A stretch of 64,000 bases of DNA. Origin: Gordonibacter sp. 28C (GTDB lineage Bacteria; Actinomycetota; Coriobacteriia; Coriobacteriales; Eggerthellaceae). The notes beneath the pieces are model-generated. The model saw only the letters and a program-made list of their open reading frames with translations. It was not told where the DNA came from and made no database searches. Positions within the stretch are counted from its first letter, which is position 1. Each line of letters begins with the position of its first letter. The stretch lies in NCBI RefSeq assembly GCF_003339845.1, contig NZ_PPTR01000001.1:1-64000 (forward strand), written 5' to 3'. A program made the position numbers and the translations under genes. Of the stretch, positions 16,239-25,191 are shown piece by piece.

Positions 16239-17443
16239 GCCGTCCAGGTTCCGAGATCTTGCCGCGCAAGCGGGATCGTCAGCTCGAACACGGCTCCGCC
16301 GCCGGGGTTGTCGAGGGCGCGCAGGGAGCCTCCGTGCGCTTCGGCTATCTCCCGCGCTATCGAGAGTCCCAGGCCGTGGTGGGCGCGCGATCCGCGCGAC
16401 GGATCCGCTCGGTAGAAGCGCTCGAATATGCGTTCCTTGAGCTCGTCAGGGACGCCCGCCCCCTCGTCGGAGACGGAGAACGCCGCCTGCCCGGGCCGGG
16501 CGATCAAGGAGAATCCGACGGGAGTCCCCTTCGGGGCGTGGTCAAGGGCGTTCTCGAGGACAGCCCGTAGCGCTTGGGCAACTTTTGCCGGGTCGGCGTC
16601 CACGACGATCTCCCGTTCTTCCTCGGGAAGGGAGGGCGTTACGGCCGTGCCCGCAGCGGCTGCCTTGCTCTCGATCTGCTCGAACGCGTCGACGAATATC
16701 GCCGCGGCATCGCAGCGCACGCGGTTCAGCGTCCAGCCCGCGGCGTCTCCGGCGGCGAGCGCGAGAAGGTCCTCCACGAGGTCTGCCGTGCGTCTACACT
16801 CCGCCATGCCCTCCCTTGCAAGCTCCGCCACGCGACCGGGGTTTGCGGGGGATGTGGAGATCGCTTCCAGGTCGAGCGTTATCACGGAGAGGGGCGATTT
16901 CAGCTCGTGCGATGCCGCCGCGATGAACTCCCGCTGACGGGCGAGCGCTTCGTCCACCGGGCCCGTCGCGCGGCGGACCAGCGGACCCCTCGTGGCGAAG
17001 GCGAATGCGGCGGCAACGGCGGCTGCGGCGGCGAAGAGCGCGGCGTCGCCTGCGGATACGGCCGCCGGCCGCCGGTAACTCACTTCGGCGGAGAGCGGCG
17101 TTCCGTCTGCCGAGGTTCCCTGGATGCCGACGACGACGTCCCAGGGCCTGCTTTCCCCCACGGAGACCAGCACCGTCCCGTCGCTTTTGACGATGCGGAC
17201 CGAGCACTCCGCCATCCCGTCGCCCTCCATGAGGGAGAGGACCGCGTCGGTGCCGCCGGAGGACATCTCGGTCAGCGCGAGCCGCGCGATGTTCGCGCAG
17301 GCCGCCTCGGCCTCGCCCAGGGCTCGCGCGTGCTGGATCACGAGAAACGAGCACGCCGTTATCAGGAACACGACCGCGCATGCGGCGAGGTAGAGCCGCC
17401 CGATGCGCCTCTCCAGATCCCGAACCGCGCCGCCCCTCGTCAC
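16235..17443 (-). CDS. Sensor histidine kinase
   Basis: The 402-aa protein has an N-terminal membrane segment (about 16-38), an extracytoplasmic sensor of about 90 residues and a second membrane segment (about 130-150). The HisKA box FIAAASHELKSPLSVITLDLE has His179. The ATPase region has an N-box NALDHA, the G1 box DEGAGVPDEL and the G2 box HHGLGLSIA. It phosphorylates the response regulator encoded just upstream, with a 4-base gene overlap. Context points to control of the neighbouring ABC exporter. The small sensor resembles envelope-stress or peptide-sensing kinases; the ligand is unknown. Confidence 0.88.
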   Translation of the reverse strand: MTRGGAVRDLERRIGRLYLAACAVVFLITACSFLVIQHARALGEAEAACANIARLALTEMSSGGTDAVLSLMEGDGMAECSVRIVKSDGTVLVSVGESRPWDVVVGIQGTSADGTPLSAEVSYRRPAAVSAGDAALFAAAAAVAAAFAFATRGPLVRRATGPVDEALARQREFIAAASHELKSPLSVITLDLEAISTSPANPGRVAELAREGMAECRRTADLVEDLLALAAGDAAGWTLNRVRCDAAAIFVDAFEQIESKAAAAGTAVTPSLPEEEREIVVDADPAKVAQALRAVLENALDHAPKGTPVGFSLIARPGQAAFSVSDEGAGVPDELKERIFERFYRADPSRGSRAHHGLGLSIAREIAEAHGGSLRALDNPGGGAVFELTIPLARQDLGTWTA

Positions 17444-18123
17444 GGCAGCTCCACGAGGCGGTATCCGAGTCCTCTGACCGATTCTAGGCCCACGGCGCTT
17501 TTGGCGGTCTTGAGTTTTCGCCGCAGGAAGTACGCGTAGTTGTCCACGTTCCCCGCCTCGACGGGCCGGTCGATGCCCCAGATCTTGGCAAGCAGCTTGT
17601 CGCGGGAGAGGGGGCTTCCTCCCGCAAGGATCAGCGCTTCCAGCATTGAGGACTCCCTGCCGCTCAGGTCGACCCTGCGCTTCCCGCCGACCGTGAGCAC
17701 TCTCGTCTCGGGGTCGAGAGAGATATCCCCGAACGAGATTTCCGCCGAAGCGATCTCGTGCGGCCTTCTCAACAGCGCTCGGGCGCGGGCGAGCAGCTCC
17801 TCGATGGCGAAGGGCTTCGACAGGTAGTCGTCCGCGCCCATGTTGAGCCCCTCGACCCGGTTCTCCACCGAGCCGAGGGCCGTGAGCACGATGACCGGGG
17901 TCTCAACGCCTTTTTCGCGCATGCCCCGCACGATGGTGAGGCCGTCCACGACGGGGAGCATGCGATCCACGACGGCGAGGTCGTACCCTTGTCCCACATC
18001 GAGGGCGAGCATCAGGCCCTCCTCGCCCGAAAGTGCTGCGTCGACGGTCCATCCGGCCGCCTCGAAGCCCTCTTTGACGAGCCTCGACACGCTTTCGTTG
18101 TCCTCTATGACCAATGCTTTCAT
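17440..18123 (-). CDS. OmpR/PhoB-type response regulator
   Basis: The receiver domain starts at MKALVIEDNE, has the phosphoacceptor Asp53 in VVDRMLP and the conserved Lys in YLSKPFAIEELLAR. The C-terminal winged helix includes VDLSGRESSMLEALI and ends with NYAYFLRRKL and VRGLGYRLV. The ATG at 18123 is chosen because it begins the receiver strand; upstream in-frame codons add a non-conserved extension. The 227-aa length is standard. It forms an operon with the kinase and is divergent from the lipoprotein-ABC exporter genes, its most likely targets. Confidence 0.88.
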   Translation of the reverse strand: MKALVIEDNESVSRLVKEGFEAAGWTVDAALSGEEGLMLALDVGQGYDLAVVDRMLPVVDGLTIVRGMREKGVETPVIVLTALGSVENRVEGLNMGADDYLSKPFAIEELLARARALLRRPHEIASAEISFGDISLDPETRVLTVGGKRRVDLSGRESSMLEALILAGGSPLSRDKLLAKIWGIDRPVEAGNVDNYAYFLRRKLKTAKSAVGLESVRGLGYRLVELP

Positions 18124-18288
18124 CGGCTCTCTTCCGCTATTGCCAGCTTCCATGTGCGTTGATACCACTGCTCGCATCGAAAAATCATCTAAACGCTCGG
18201 GGAAAATCCCGAACCGCTTTGATGACCGTTCGAGAACGCCCGGCATATTCTCGTGGTGCATACCCGAACCAAGGAAAGGATAGCAGAC

Positions 18289-18753
18289 ATGCTGATAAAG
18301 AAAACCATGTGGATGCGCCGCCTGACGGCCGCCGTCGCGGCGGCGGCTGTCGCGGCGGCCGTATTCTCGCTGGTCGGTTGCTCGACGCCGACGGGATCCG
18401 CTTCAGATGATATGGCCTCCCCCAACGACAAGGCGGCCCCCACGGACAAAAGCGGCCTTTCGGGAGCCGACTTGAACGGGCTCGTCGTCGATTTCGACGA
18501 AAGCGGCCTCACCCTGCGCCCTGACGAAGGCGACGACGAGACGGCAAAGATATCCTTGATAGAGACCGGCGCGGAGCAGCGGCTCGAATACGCCGACGGC
18601 TGCCAGTTCGTCATCGCGCACGGAAACGTTTCGACGGGCACGGTATCGGAAGAACCCGCGACCGCCGAGACCGTGAAGAAGGACGCTTCGGCGTACGTCT
18701 GGCTTGATGCGAGCGGGCTTGTCGAGAAGGTCGCCGTCTTCAGGACCGAGTAG
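18289..18753 (+). CDS. Putative lipoprotein at head of ABC exporter operon
   Basis: The 154-aa protein has a basic start, a hydrophobic core and the lipobox LVGCSTP, so it should be a membrane-anchored lipoprotein after cleavage before Cys. The mature part begins with a flexible Ser/Asp-rich linker. A small beta domain with the repeating pattern GLVVDFDESGLTL and ASAYVWLDASGLVEKV follows. It is nine bases upstream of the first permease gene, so it is probably a partner of the exporter. AAGGAAAGGA precedes the ATG. I do not recognise the domain. Confidence 0.8.
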   Translation: MLIKKTMWMRRLTAAVAAAAVAAAVFSLVGCSTPTGSASDDMASPNDKAAPTDKSGLSGADLNGLVVDFDESGLTLRPDEGDDETAKISLIETGAEQRLEYADGCQFVIAHGNVSTGTVSEEPATAETVKKDASAYVWLDASGLVEKVAVFRTE

Positions 18754-18761
18754 GTGGCGGC

Positions 18762-19964
18762 ATGGGCGCATTTAAGAGGGCGATCCGCTACCTGACGCGC
18801 AATCCGGGCAAGACGGCCCTGCTCGTCGCGGTGGTGTTCGCGACGAGCCTCACGGTCATGGCTTCGGCGGGGATCATCGAGGGGGCAAGCGAGCTTTCCG
18901 ACAAGATAAAAGAGGGCTCGAGGCCGAGCGTCGCGGTTTATCGGGAAGATGACGAGAGCATCTCTGCCGCGACGGCCGGGGATCTTTCGGGCAGAGGCGA
19001 CGTCGCCGCAGTAAACAGGATGGGGCAGGTGGACGCGCTCCCGGTGGGCTTCAACGCCATCGAGGCGGCAGTGCCCGATCCCGGATGGGACGACGCCGTC
19101 CGGGTCCATGCGTTCGATGACCTGTCGCAGGGAAGCCCCTTCGAAGACCAGCTCCTCCGCCTTGCGGAAGGAAGGCTCGTCGAGCCGGGGGACGAGGGCG
19201 CCGTCCTCCTCCACTCCGATCTCGCCGAGGTGAACGGGTTGCATGTGGGCGACACGGTGCGCTTCCGATCCGCAACGGGCGAGGAGACGGAGGCGAAGGT
19301 GGTCGGGCTTTTCGCTGCCGCCGGCGGAAGCGAGGGCGATCAGGGGCTGTCCACCGCCAGGACGCAATCCTTCAATCAGGTCTACGCCGACTGCGAGACC
19401 GCAGTCGCCCTGGGGATGGCGGGCTTCGGCGAGGTGAGGGTTTCGCCTGTTGATCCCGACGGCGCGGCCAAGCTCGCGGACGCCGTCGACGCCGACCTTG
19501 GCGCGGGCTACCTGACGGAGGTCCTCTCGTCCGCCTACGACAAGGTCGCGCCTGCGCTCAACTCGACCGTCTCCTCGGCGTCGGCCGTGCTCGCCCTGAC
19601 CGCCGCAGTTGCGATAGCCGCCGTGTCGTCCATCCTCGCGCTTTGGGGAAAGGGCAGGGTTCACGAGCGGGCGGTGCTCCTGTCGCTCGGTGCGAGCCGG
19701 GCGAAGGTGTTCGCCCAAGCGGGTTTCGAGTCGCTCTTCGTCGCCGCCCTCGCCGTCGCCGCGTCGTCGGCCGTCGCGGCGACGATCCTGCCGCCTTTGC
19801 TCTCGTCGGCGCTTCCCCAGCAGGCGTCCCAGTCGGGCGTTCCCGCAGTCGCGATAGCCGCTGCGGCCTGCGCCGCCGTCCTCGTGCCGATCGCCGCGTC
19901 GGTCGCGGTTGCGGCCGCGACGACCGCCCGCAACCCCGTCGAGCTCTTCTCGGAAAGGAGCTGA
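18762..19964 (+). CDS. MacB/FtsX-type ABC transporter permease
   Basis: The 400-aa protein has one membrane helix near residues 19-40 (TALLVAVVFATSLTVMASAG). A large extracytoplasmic domain of the MacB_PCD type follows, then three C-terminal helices (about 270-300, 320-345, 365-390) with the FtsX-like WGKGRVHERAVLLSLGASRAKVF loop. This topology is that of mechanotransmission exporters that act on periplasmic or envelope substrates rather than cytosolic ones. It is paired with a second permease and an ATPase downstream, and with a lipoprotein upstream. Confidence 0.85.
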   Translation: MGAFKRAIRYLTRNPGKTALLVAVVFATSLTVMASAGIIEGASELSDKIKEGSRPSVAVYREDDESISAATAGDLSGRGDVAAVNRMGQVDALPVGFNAIEAAVPDPGWDDAVRVHAFDDLSQGSPFEDQLLRLAEGRLVEPGDEGAVLLHSDLAEVNGLHVGDTVRFRSATGEETEAKVVGLFAAAGGSEGDQGLSTARTQSFNQVYADCETAVALGMAGFGEVRVSPVDPDGAAKLADAVDADLGAGYLTEVLSSAYDKVAPALNSTVSSASAVLALTAAVAIAAVSSILALWGKGRVHERAVLLSLGASRAKVFAQAGFESLFVAALAVAASSAVAATILPPLLSSALPQQASQSGVPAVAIAAAACAAVLVPIAASVAVAAATTARNPVELFSERS

Positions 19965-19968
19965 TCAT

Positions 19969-21396
19969 ATGGAGAACAGAGGCAAGCCGCTCGGAGCGTC
20001 GTCGAGGGCGCTCCGCTCGGCAGCGCGGCATCCCGCAAGGAGCGTCCTGCTCGCCGGCATCGTCGCGCTGTCCGCGTGCCTGCTCGTCTCATCCCTCTCG
20101 ACGCTCACTGCGAGCGTCGAGACGCAGGTCGAGGGAGCCGGAGCCGCTTCCGGGAACTATCGCCTTGAGTTCGACGTCGGCAATTTGAGGAAGCGCCTCA
20201 ACGAACTGCCGCCGGAATTCAACTACATCGACGAGAACGGAAACTACTCTACGAAGATTCCCGACAACGCCTTCCAAAGCGTGCTCATGGGCGACGTGGA
20301 GAAGCTCTCCGAGACGGAAGGCGTGACGAGGTGGAACGTCGTGGCGGTTCCCGTCCCCGCCCTTCTCCCCGATATGGCGCGCATCGAGGATCCCAAACGC
20401 GACCAAACGCGCGACTTCGGCGGTGTGAACATCGTCGGGGTGAGAGACCAAAGCCAGGAACAAAACGTCGTGTCCGGGAACATCGAGCTCGTAGACGGTG
20501 CCTGGGTGGGGCCCGACGATACGGGGTCGGTCGCGATTTCCGAGGAACTCGCCGAGCTCAACGGCCTTTCCGTCGGAGACGAGATGGAGTTCGTCGATGC
20601 CAAGGATCCCGAAAGCCATGCGCCCACCGCCGCACGCGTATGCGGCATCTTTCGCATAGTCCACGACATACCGAGCACCATGACGGGCGACACGTACCGC
20701 TCCGAGAACACGGTGTTCTCCGACCTGGCATTCTCGCAGGAGGTGGCGGGCTGTCCCGACGATCCGACCTATTCGTACGCAACGTTCGAGGTCGACGATC
20801 CTGCGCACTACGAGGCGATCGGCGAGCGGCTCAAGTCTGCCGATATCGATTGGGGCCGGTACCAGCTCGTGGACGACTCGGGAGCCACCGCGCGCATGTC
20901 CGGCAACTTCAACGGGCTGGAGCGGACGACGTGGGTGTTTATGGCCTCCGTCGCCGGGTGCAGCATCGTGCTCGTGGCGCTGTCGATGGCCTTCTGGGCG
21001 AAGACGCGCAGAAGGGAGGCGGGGATCCTCCTCTCCCTGGGCAACGCTCGCAGGGCGGTGGTCGGCCAAGTCGTCGAGGAGGCCGTCACCCTCGCGCTCG
21101 CAGGCTGCATCGCGGGGTGTGCTCTTGCCTGGCCGGTATCGGGAATTGTCGCCGGGACCATCGTCGAAAAGCAGGTGCAGCAGGAGGCCGAGTCCGCCCG
21201 GGCAGAGGCCGATCGGGTTGCAGGCGGCGGCGAGGCCGCCGAGAAAAACGTCGTCGGGGCGTCCGCCTCGCCCGACCCCTTGCAGGCTTGCGCGGTGTCG
21301 GCGGCGTGCATCGCGGTGGTGGCCGCGTCGTCTGCGGCCGCCGTGGCCCCTGCCGTCGCGCGCGGGCCGAGAAGAGCGCTCGAGAAATCCGAATGA
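19969..21396 (+). CDS. MacB/FtsX-type ABC transporter permease, second subunit
   Basis: The ATG at 19969 follows AAAGGAGCTGATC and is the first good start after the previous permease, giving 475 aa. The topology is the same as in the first permease: a membrane helix at about 24-46, a long external domain, then three helices after residue about 315 (WVFMASVAGCSIVLVALSMAFW begins the first). A conserved FtsX loop KTRRREAGILLSLGNARRAVV follows. Between the last two helices is an unusual charged stretch rich in Gln, Glu and Ala. The pair most likely forms a heterodimeric exporter core for antimicrobial or envelope-stress resistance. Confidence 0.85.
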   Translation: MENRGKPLGASSRALRSAARHPARSVLLAGIVALSACLLVSSLSTLTASVETQVEGAGAASGNYRLEFDVGNLRKRLNELPPEFNYIDENGNYSTKIPDNAFQSVLMGDVEKLSETEGVTRWNVVAVPVPALLPDMARIEDPKRDQTRDFGGVNIVGVRDQSQEQNVVSGNIELVDGAWVGPDDTGSVAISEELAELNGLSVGDEMEFVDAKDPESHAPTAARVCGIFRIVHDIPSTMTGDTYRSENTVFSDLAFSQEVAGCPDDPTYSYATFEVDDPAHYEAIGERLKSADIDWGRYQLVDDSGATARMSGNFNGLERTTWVFMASVAGCSIVLVALSMAFWAKTRRREAGILLSLGNARRAVVGQVVEEAVTLALAGCIAGCALAWPVSGIVAGTIVEKQVQQEAESARAEADRVAGGGEAAEKNVVGASASPDPLQACAVSAACIAVVAASSAAAVAPAVARGPRRALEKSE

Positions 21397-21402
21397 GGAG
21401 GC

Positions 21403-22122
<720 letters not shown>

Positions 22123-22183
22123 CGTGCCGCGTAGGGATGATCCGCTCGCAAGAGCTTGAAGCGCCTTCGGAGGTGTCGGCAGC

Positions 22184-22438
22184 ATGGGCAGCGAAGTTCG
22201 CGTACCCACTTTGGTGGAGGAAGCCCGTCAAGAGCGCGGTATCAGCGTGGCCGAGCTCGCTCGACGTATCGGAACCGACCGCAAGCGCCTGTGGTATGTG
22301 CTCCACGGGCAGAGGGAGATGAGGGTCGACGAGTTCCTGATGCTGTGCGTCGCCCTCGGAATCGATCCGCGCAGCTTCATCACGAGAGGCATGGTCGAAT
22401 TCGTTTCGGAGGCTTCGAAGCGGAAGAGAAGAGAGTAG
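22184..22438 (+). CDS. XRE-family helix-turn-helix protein
   Basis: The 84-aa protein is nearly all one Cro/C1-type domain ([37 protein letters not shown] includes helices 1-3), with a basic C-terminal tail. GGAGGTG is about eight bases upstream of the ATG. It is 60 bases after the ABC ATPase gene and may be cotranscribed, or may be an independent element regulator. A terminator overlaps its stop. Confidence 0.82.
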   Translation: MGSEVRVPTLVEEARQERGISVAELARRIGTDRKRLWYVLHGQREMRVDEFLMLCVALGIDPRSFITRGMVEFVSEASKRKRRE

Positions 22439-22462
22439 CGCCCCTGCGTTTGCGGGGGCGCT
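22437..22462. terminator. Hairpin terminator overlapping the XRE stop
   Basis: AGCGCCCCTGCG and CGGGGGCGCT form a stem around TTTG. It starts inside the stop codon at 22436-22438. It stands between the plus-strand XRE gene and the minus-strand micropeptide, so it could serve both directions, though T-runs are poor. Confidence 0.6.
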
Positions 22463-22496
22463 GTCGGCTTAAAGCAGCTATCGTCGGCGTGCTGGG

Positions 22497-22601
22497 TCAC
22501 TCGCAGGCACGCTCGGCCTCGGCACCTACTCTGATGCAGGCGTAGCCCGTGAGCGCGGCGGCTCCCATGACGAAGCCTACGAGGTACGCGGCGAGGCCCA
22601 T
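22497..22601 (-). CDS. 34-aa DUF3789-like membrane micropeptide
   Basis: The peptide has one membrane helix (YLVGFVMGAAALTGYACI) followed by a short hydrophilic tail with VGAEAE. This fits the small DUF3789 proteins found in Gram-positive conjugative elements. A strong AAGGAGGTG site lies about six bases upstream of the ATG at 22601, the best evidence that it is translated. It starts one base after the stop of the VaFE surface-protein gene on the same strand, so the two are likely coupled. Function is unknown. Confidence 0.65.
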   Translation of the reverse strand: MGLAAYLVGFVMGAAALTGYACIRVGAEAERACE

Positions 22602-22602
22602 G

Positions 22603-24003
22603 CTATTCACCTCCTTCCTGATCCGCGGCCTTCTCGGCACTCTCGTCGTGCTTCCTGCGGCAGCCGAGCGCCGCAATGGCGACAATGCAGGCCGTCGCCC
22701 CCGCGGCGCATGCGAACGGGATCAAGGGAGCGGTGTCACCTGTCTGGGGAAGCCCGGAATTCGGCTCTCCCCTGGAGGGAGGGGCGCCGGCGGGCGGCTC
22801 CACGAGCTCGACGCTCTGCCCGGCGTCGTCGATGTCGGCATGGGCCGCGACCTCCGCGCCGTCCAGGGACAGGCTCTCGAAGGCGACCGCCGTATGCCCC
22901 GCAAGCGCGCTGCCGTCGAAGCTGAACGTCACCTCGACCGAGCCGTTCGGCTCCTCGGGGACGAACGCCACGACGGAGGCGAGAGGCAGGCCGTCCTTCT
23001 CAACGGGCTTCGCGGCTTGCTTGTCGATGAGGGTTCCCGTGAGCACGTACTCCTTTCCGGGAACGAGGTTCTCGTAGCGAACCTCGTCTACGATAGTCAC
23101 TTCCTCGTCGGCAACCGCTTCGTGGTCGCCGTCGTCGGCGTCGGTGGCGGTGGTGCCGATCTCAGGTGCGGGCTCGCCCAAATGCACCGTCTGGCCCGCG
23201 TCGGCGATGTCGGCGTGCTCGCACACCTTCTCGCCCGCGCGGTACAGCGCCTCGAACGCCACGACGTCGTGGCCGCGCAGGGCGCTTCCGTCGAACTCGA
23301 AGGTCACCGTCTCGCACCCGGACGGCGCAAGCGGTGCGAACCGGACCTCGCCTTCTACGGTCTTCCCGCCCGAAAGGACGGGCTCGCCCGTCTCGGCGTC
23401 CATCAGGATGCCCTCGATGCGGTAGGGCTCTCCGGGCACGAGGCCGCTGTAGAACACCTGGTCCTCGATGCGAACGGTCGAATCGGCCGAGGCCTCGTGG
23501 TCGCCGTCGGCGGCGTCGGTGGCCACGGTGCTGATCTCGGGCTTGTCCGCAACCGCCACCGTCTGCCCCTCGTCGTAAATGTCGGCGTGCGCGGCGATCT
23601 CGCGGTCCTCGTGCTCCAGGCTCTCGAACGCCACGAGGTCCCGGCCCGCCAGCGTCGACGCGTCGAAGGCGAACTCCACCGCTACCGTGCCAAAAGGCGC
23701 GAAGGGGGCGAACCGCTTCTCGGCCGTCACGCCGGCCCCGTCGATTTCGGCGGGCTTGCCGGTGGCCTTGTCCATGAGGGTTCCCCGCACCGTGTAGGTC
23801 TTACCGGGAACGAGAGTGGCGTAAGACACCTCGTCTACGACCACGTTGCCGGCTTCGGGTGCCAGCACGTGGTCCCCGTCGGCCTTGTCGGTGCTTTCGG
23901 TGGCCACCTTCGGCTCCGGCTGGTCGTCCACCGTTCCGAGGTCGATGTCGAGCGAGGTCTGCGTGGTGTCGCGGCTCACGTTAGACGTGTCCGGCCAGAG
24001 CAC
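22603..24003 (-). CDS. VaFE-repeat LPxTG surface protein, probably 5'-truncated
   Basis: Three repeats of the VaFE type are visible (VDEVSYATLVPGKTY, EDQVFYSGLVPGEPY, VDEVRYENLVPGKEY), each ending in a GQTV or GQSV strand. These domains form isopeptide-stabilised stalks. The C-terminus has LPQTGD, a membrane helix and a basic tail for sortase anchoring. The N-terminus is wrong for such a protein: there is no signal peptide, the only start is GTG at 24003, and coding-like sequence (TEASDGIRGQQGY before VLWPDTSNV) continues in frame to a stop at 24067. I read this as the 3' part of a larger adhesin after deletion, likely a pseudogene. Confidence 0.7.
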   Translation of the reverse strand: MLWPDTSNVSRDTTQTSLDIDLGTVDDQPEPKVATESTDKADGDHVLAPEAGNVVVDEVSYATLVPGKTYTVRGTLMDKATGKPAEIDGAGVTAEKRFAPFAPFGTVAVEFAFDASTLAGRDLVAFESLEHEDREIAAHADIYDEGQTVAVADKPEISTVATDAADGDHEASADSTVRIEDQVFYSGLVPGEPYRIEGILMDAETGEPVLSGGKTVEGEVRFAPLAPSGCETVTFEFDGSALRGHDVVAFEALYRAGEKVCEHADIADAGQTVHLGEPAPEIGTTATDADDGDHEAVADEEVTIVDEVRYENLVPGKEYVLTGTLIDKQAAKPVEKDGLPLASVVAFVPEEPNGSVEVTFSFDGSALAGHTAVAFESLSLDGAEVAAHADIDDAGQSVELVEPPAGAPPSRGEPNSGLPQTGDTAPLIPFACAAGATACIVAIAALGCRRKHDESAEKAADQEGGE

Positions 24004-24028
24004 GTAACCTTGCTGGCCGCGAATGCCG

Positions 24029-24280
24029 TCACTTGCCTCCGTGTAGCTGCATGGCCAATACGGCTTTCACTCCTACCAAGGTGCAGGCGGCCACGGCCAC
24101 GGTGCCCGCCGCTGCCGCGCCGACGAGTTTTGCCACGGGTGCGAACGCCATGCTCGATCCCTCTGTCGTGCCCGCCGTCTTTTTCGGCGAAGGTGCGGAT
24201 TCCTCTCTGTTGATCAAACTGTCTATTCCGCGCCCCAGGGAGCCCGCGCTTGCATTGCTGTTGTCTTCGTATGGCATCAT
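24029..24280 (-). CDS. Small single-pass membrane protein (83 aa)
   Basis: The protein has a polar N-terminal half (MMPYEDNSNASAGSLGRG start) and one C-terminal membrane helix (LVGAAAAGTVAVAACTLVGVKAV). Its ATG overlaps the TGA of the DUF4405 gene (ATGA), and AAGGAGAAAGGAT is a good ribosome site. The last 13 codons overlap, in another frame, the coding-like extension of the VaFE protein, which suggests a rearranged junction. It probably belongs to the conjugative or surface module rather than to the flavodoxin island. Function is unknown. Confidence 0.6.
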   Translation of the reverse strand: MMPYEDNSNASAGSLGRGIDSLINREESAPSPKKTAGTTEGSSMAFAPVAKLVGAAAAGTVAVAACTLVGVKAVLAMQLHGGK

Positions 24281-25191
24281 AGATCCTTTCTCCTTGGTTG
24301 CTGTTCTTTCGAATAGGACCTCTCCGGTTTGCCTGCGTTTGCTCTCGTACTGGGAGCGTATGGGTTTTTTGGGCGCCGGGTTGGAAAGCCGCCTCGCTTG
24401 CATTCACCAGAAACATGCTTTTCGTCGTCTTCGCAGTTGGATTGCGTGTGTTTCCGGGCGATTGTGCGCAACAGCGTCGCGGCTCCGTGCGCAAGCGCTG
24501 CCAACAGGAACCCCGTCGAAGCGTATCGTGCGGCTGTCAAGAGGGGCGGTACCGTAGGGTCAACGAATACGAATTGGCTCCGCATCAGCAGGTACGTTGC
24601 CAGATCGAGCTGAACGAACGACCATGCTCCGGCACAGGCGACGACGACAGCGGCTGCCCGCACAATCCACGTTATTGCGCCGCTGCGCCGTCTAAACGCG
24701 AGGGAGGCGCCAGAGAAGTGCAACCCTGCATGAACCGATGCCAAGGCGAACGCCCAGTACGAGCCCGCCATGTGCACGATACGCGCCCACCATGCGCCGT
24801 CGAAAGCAGGAAGCCAGCCCAGTGCGTATTTCGAAAGCACCAGGCACGAGGCGGCCTGCCCGATCATGCAGAGCGCGAGGCACAGGTTCACGATTGTCGT
24901 CAGCATGCGCACGGCGTTGTAACGGCCCTTGAAAAGGTGCGCCCACCAACGCCGGTTCAGCGCCTGATGGACGACGAACAGTGCAAAGGCCGCCATTCCA
25001 AGCCATTCGTGGGCGAATTCCTCCACAGTTGCCGTGGCCATGAGCGCCACGAACACGCCCGCCAGTCCAAGATCGACCGCGACTTTCAGCACCCGACGAG
25101 CCTCGCTGCGTCCGCACCTGCGTTTGTCGGGCATGGAAAAGCGCTTCGGGGCGGTTCGGATGGCCGCCTGAGGTTTTCTGGAGCCCGTCAT
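24277..25191 (-). CDS. DUF4405 six-helix membrane protein (probable b-haem)
   Basis: Six membrane helices can be seen. His residues lie in pairs about 14 apart within helices 2 and 4 (HEWLGMAAFALFVVH and HMAGSYWAFALASVH), the usual haem-b arrangement of this cytochrome-like family. The ATG overlaps the stop of the FGE/flavodoxin gene (ATGA), so the two are made together; a related DUF4405 domain is fused to a flavodoxin at 31529-33010. The C-terminal about 60 residues are basic and unlike the rest, and run into the ribosome site of the next gene. They may be readthrough across an element junction. Confidence 0.78.
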   Translation of the reverse strand: MTGSRKPQAAIRTAPKRFSMPDKRRCGRSEARRVLKVAVDLGLAGVFVALMATATVEEFAHEWLGMAAFALFVVHQALNRRWWAHLFKGRYNAVRMLTTIVNLCLALCMIGQAASCLVLSKYALGWLPAFDGAWWARIVHMAGSYWAFALASVHAGLHFSGASLAFRRRSGAITWIVRAAAVVVACAGAWSFVQLDLATYLLMRSQFVFVDPTVPPLLTAARYASTGFLLAALAHGAATLLRTIARKHTQSNCEDDEKHVSGECKRGGFPTRRPKNPYAPSTRANAGKPERSYSKEQQPRRKDL

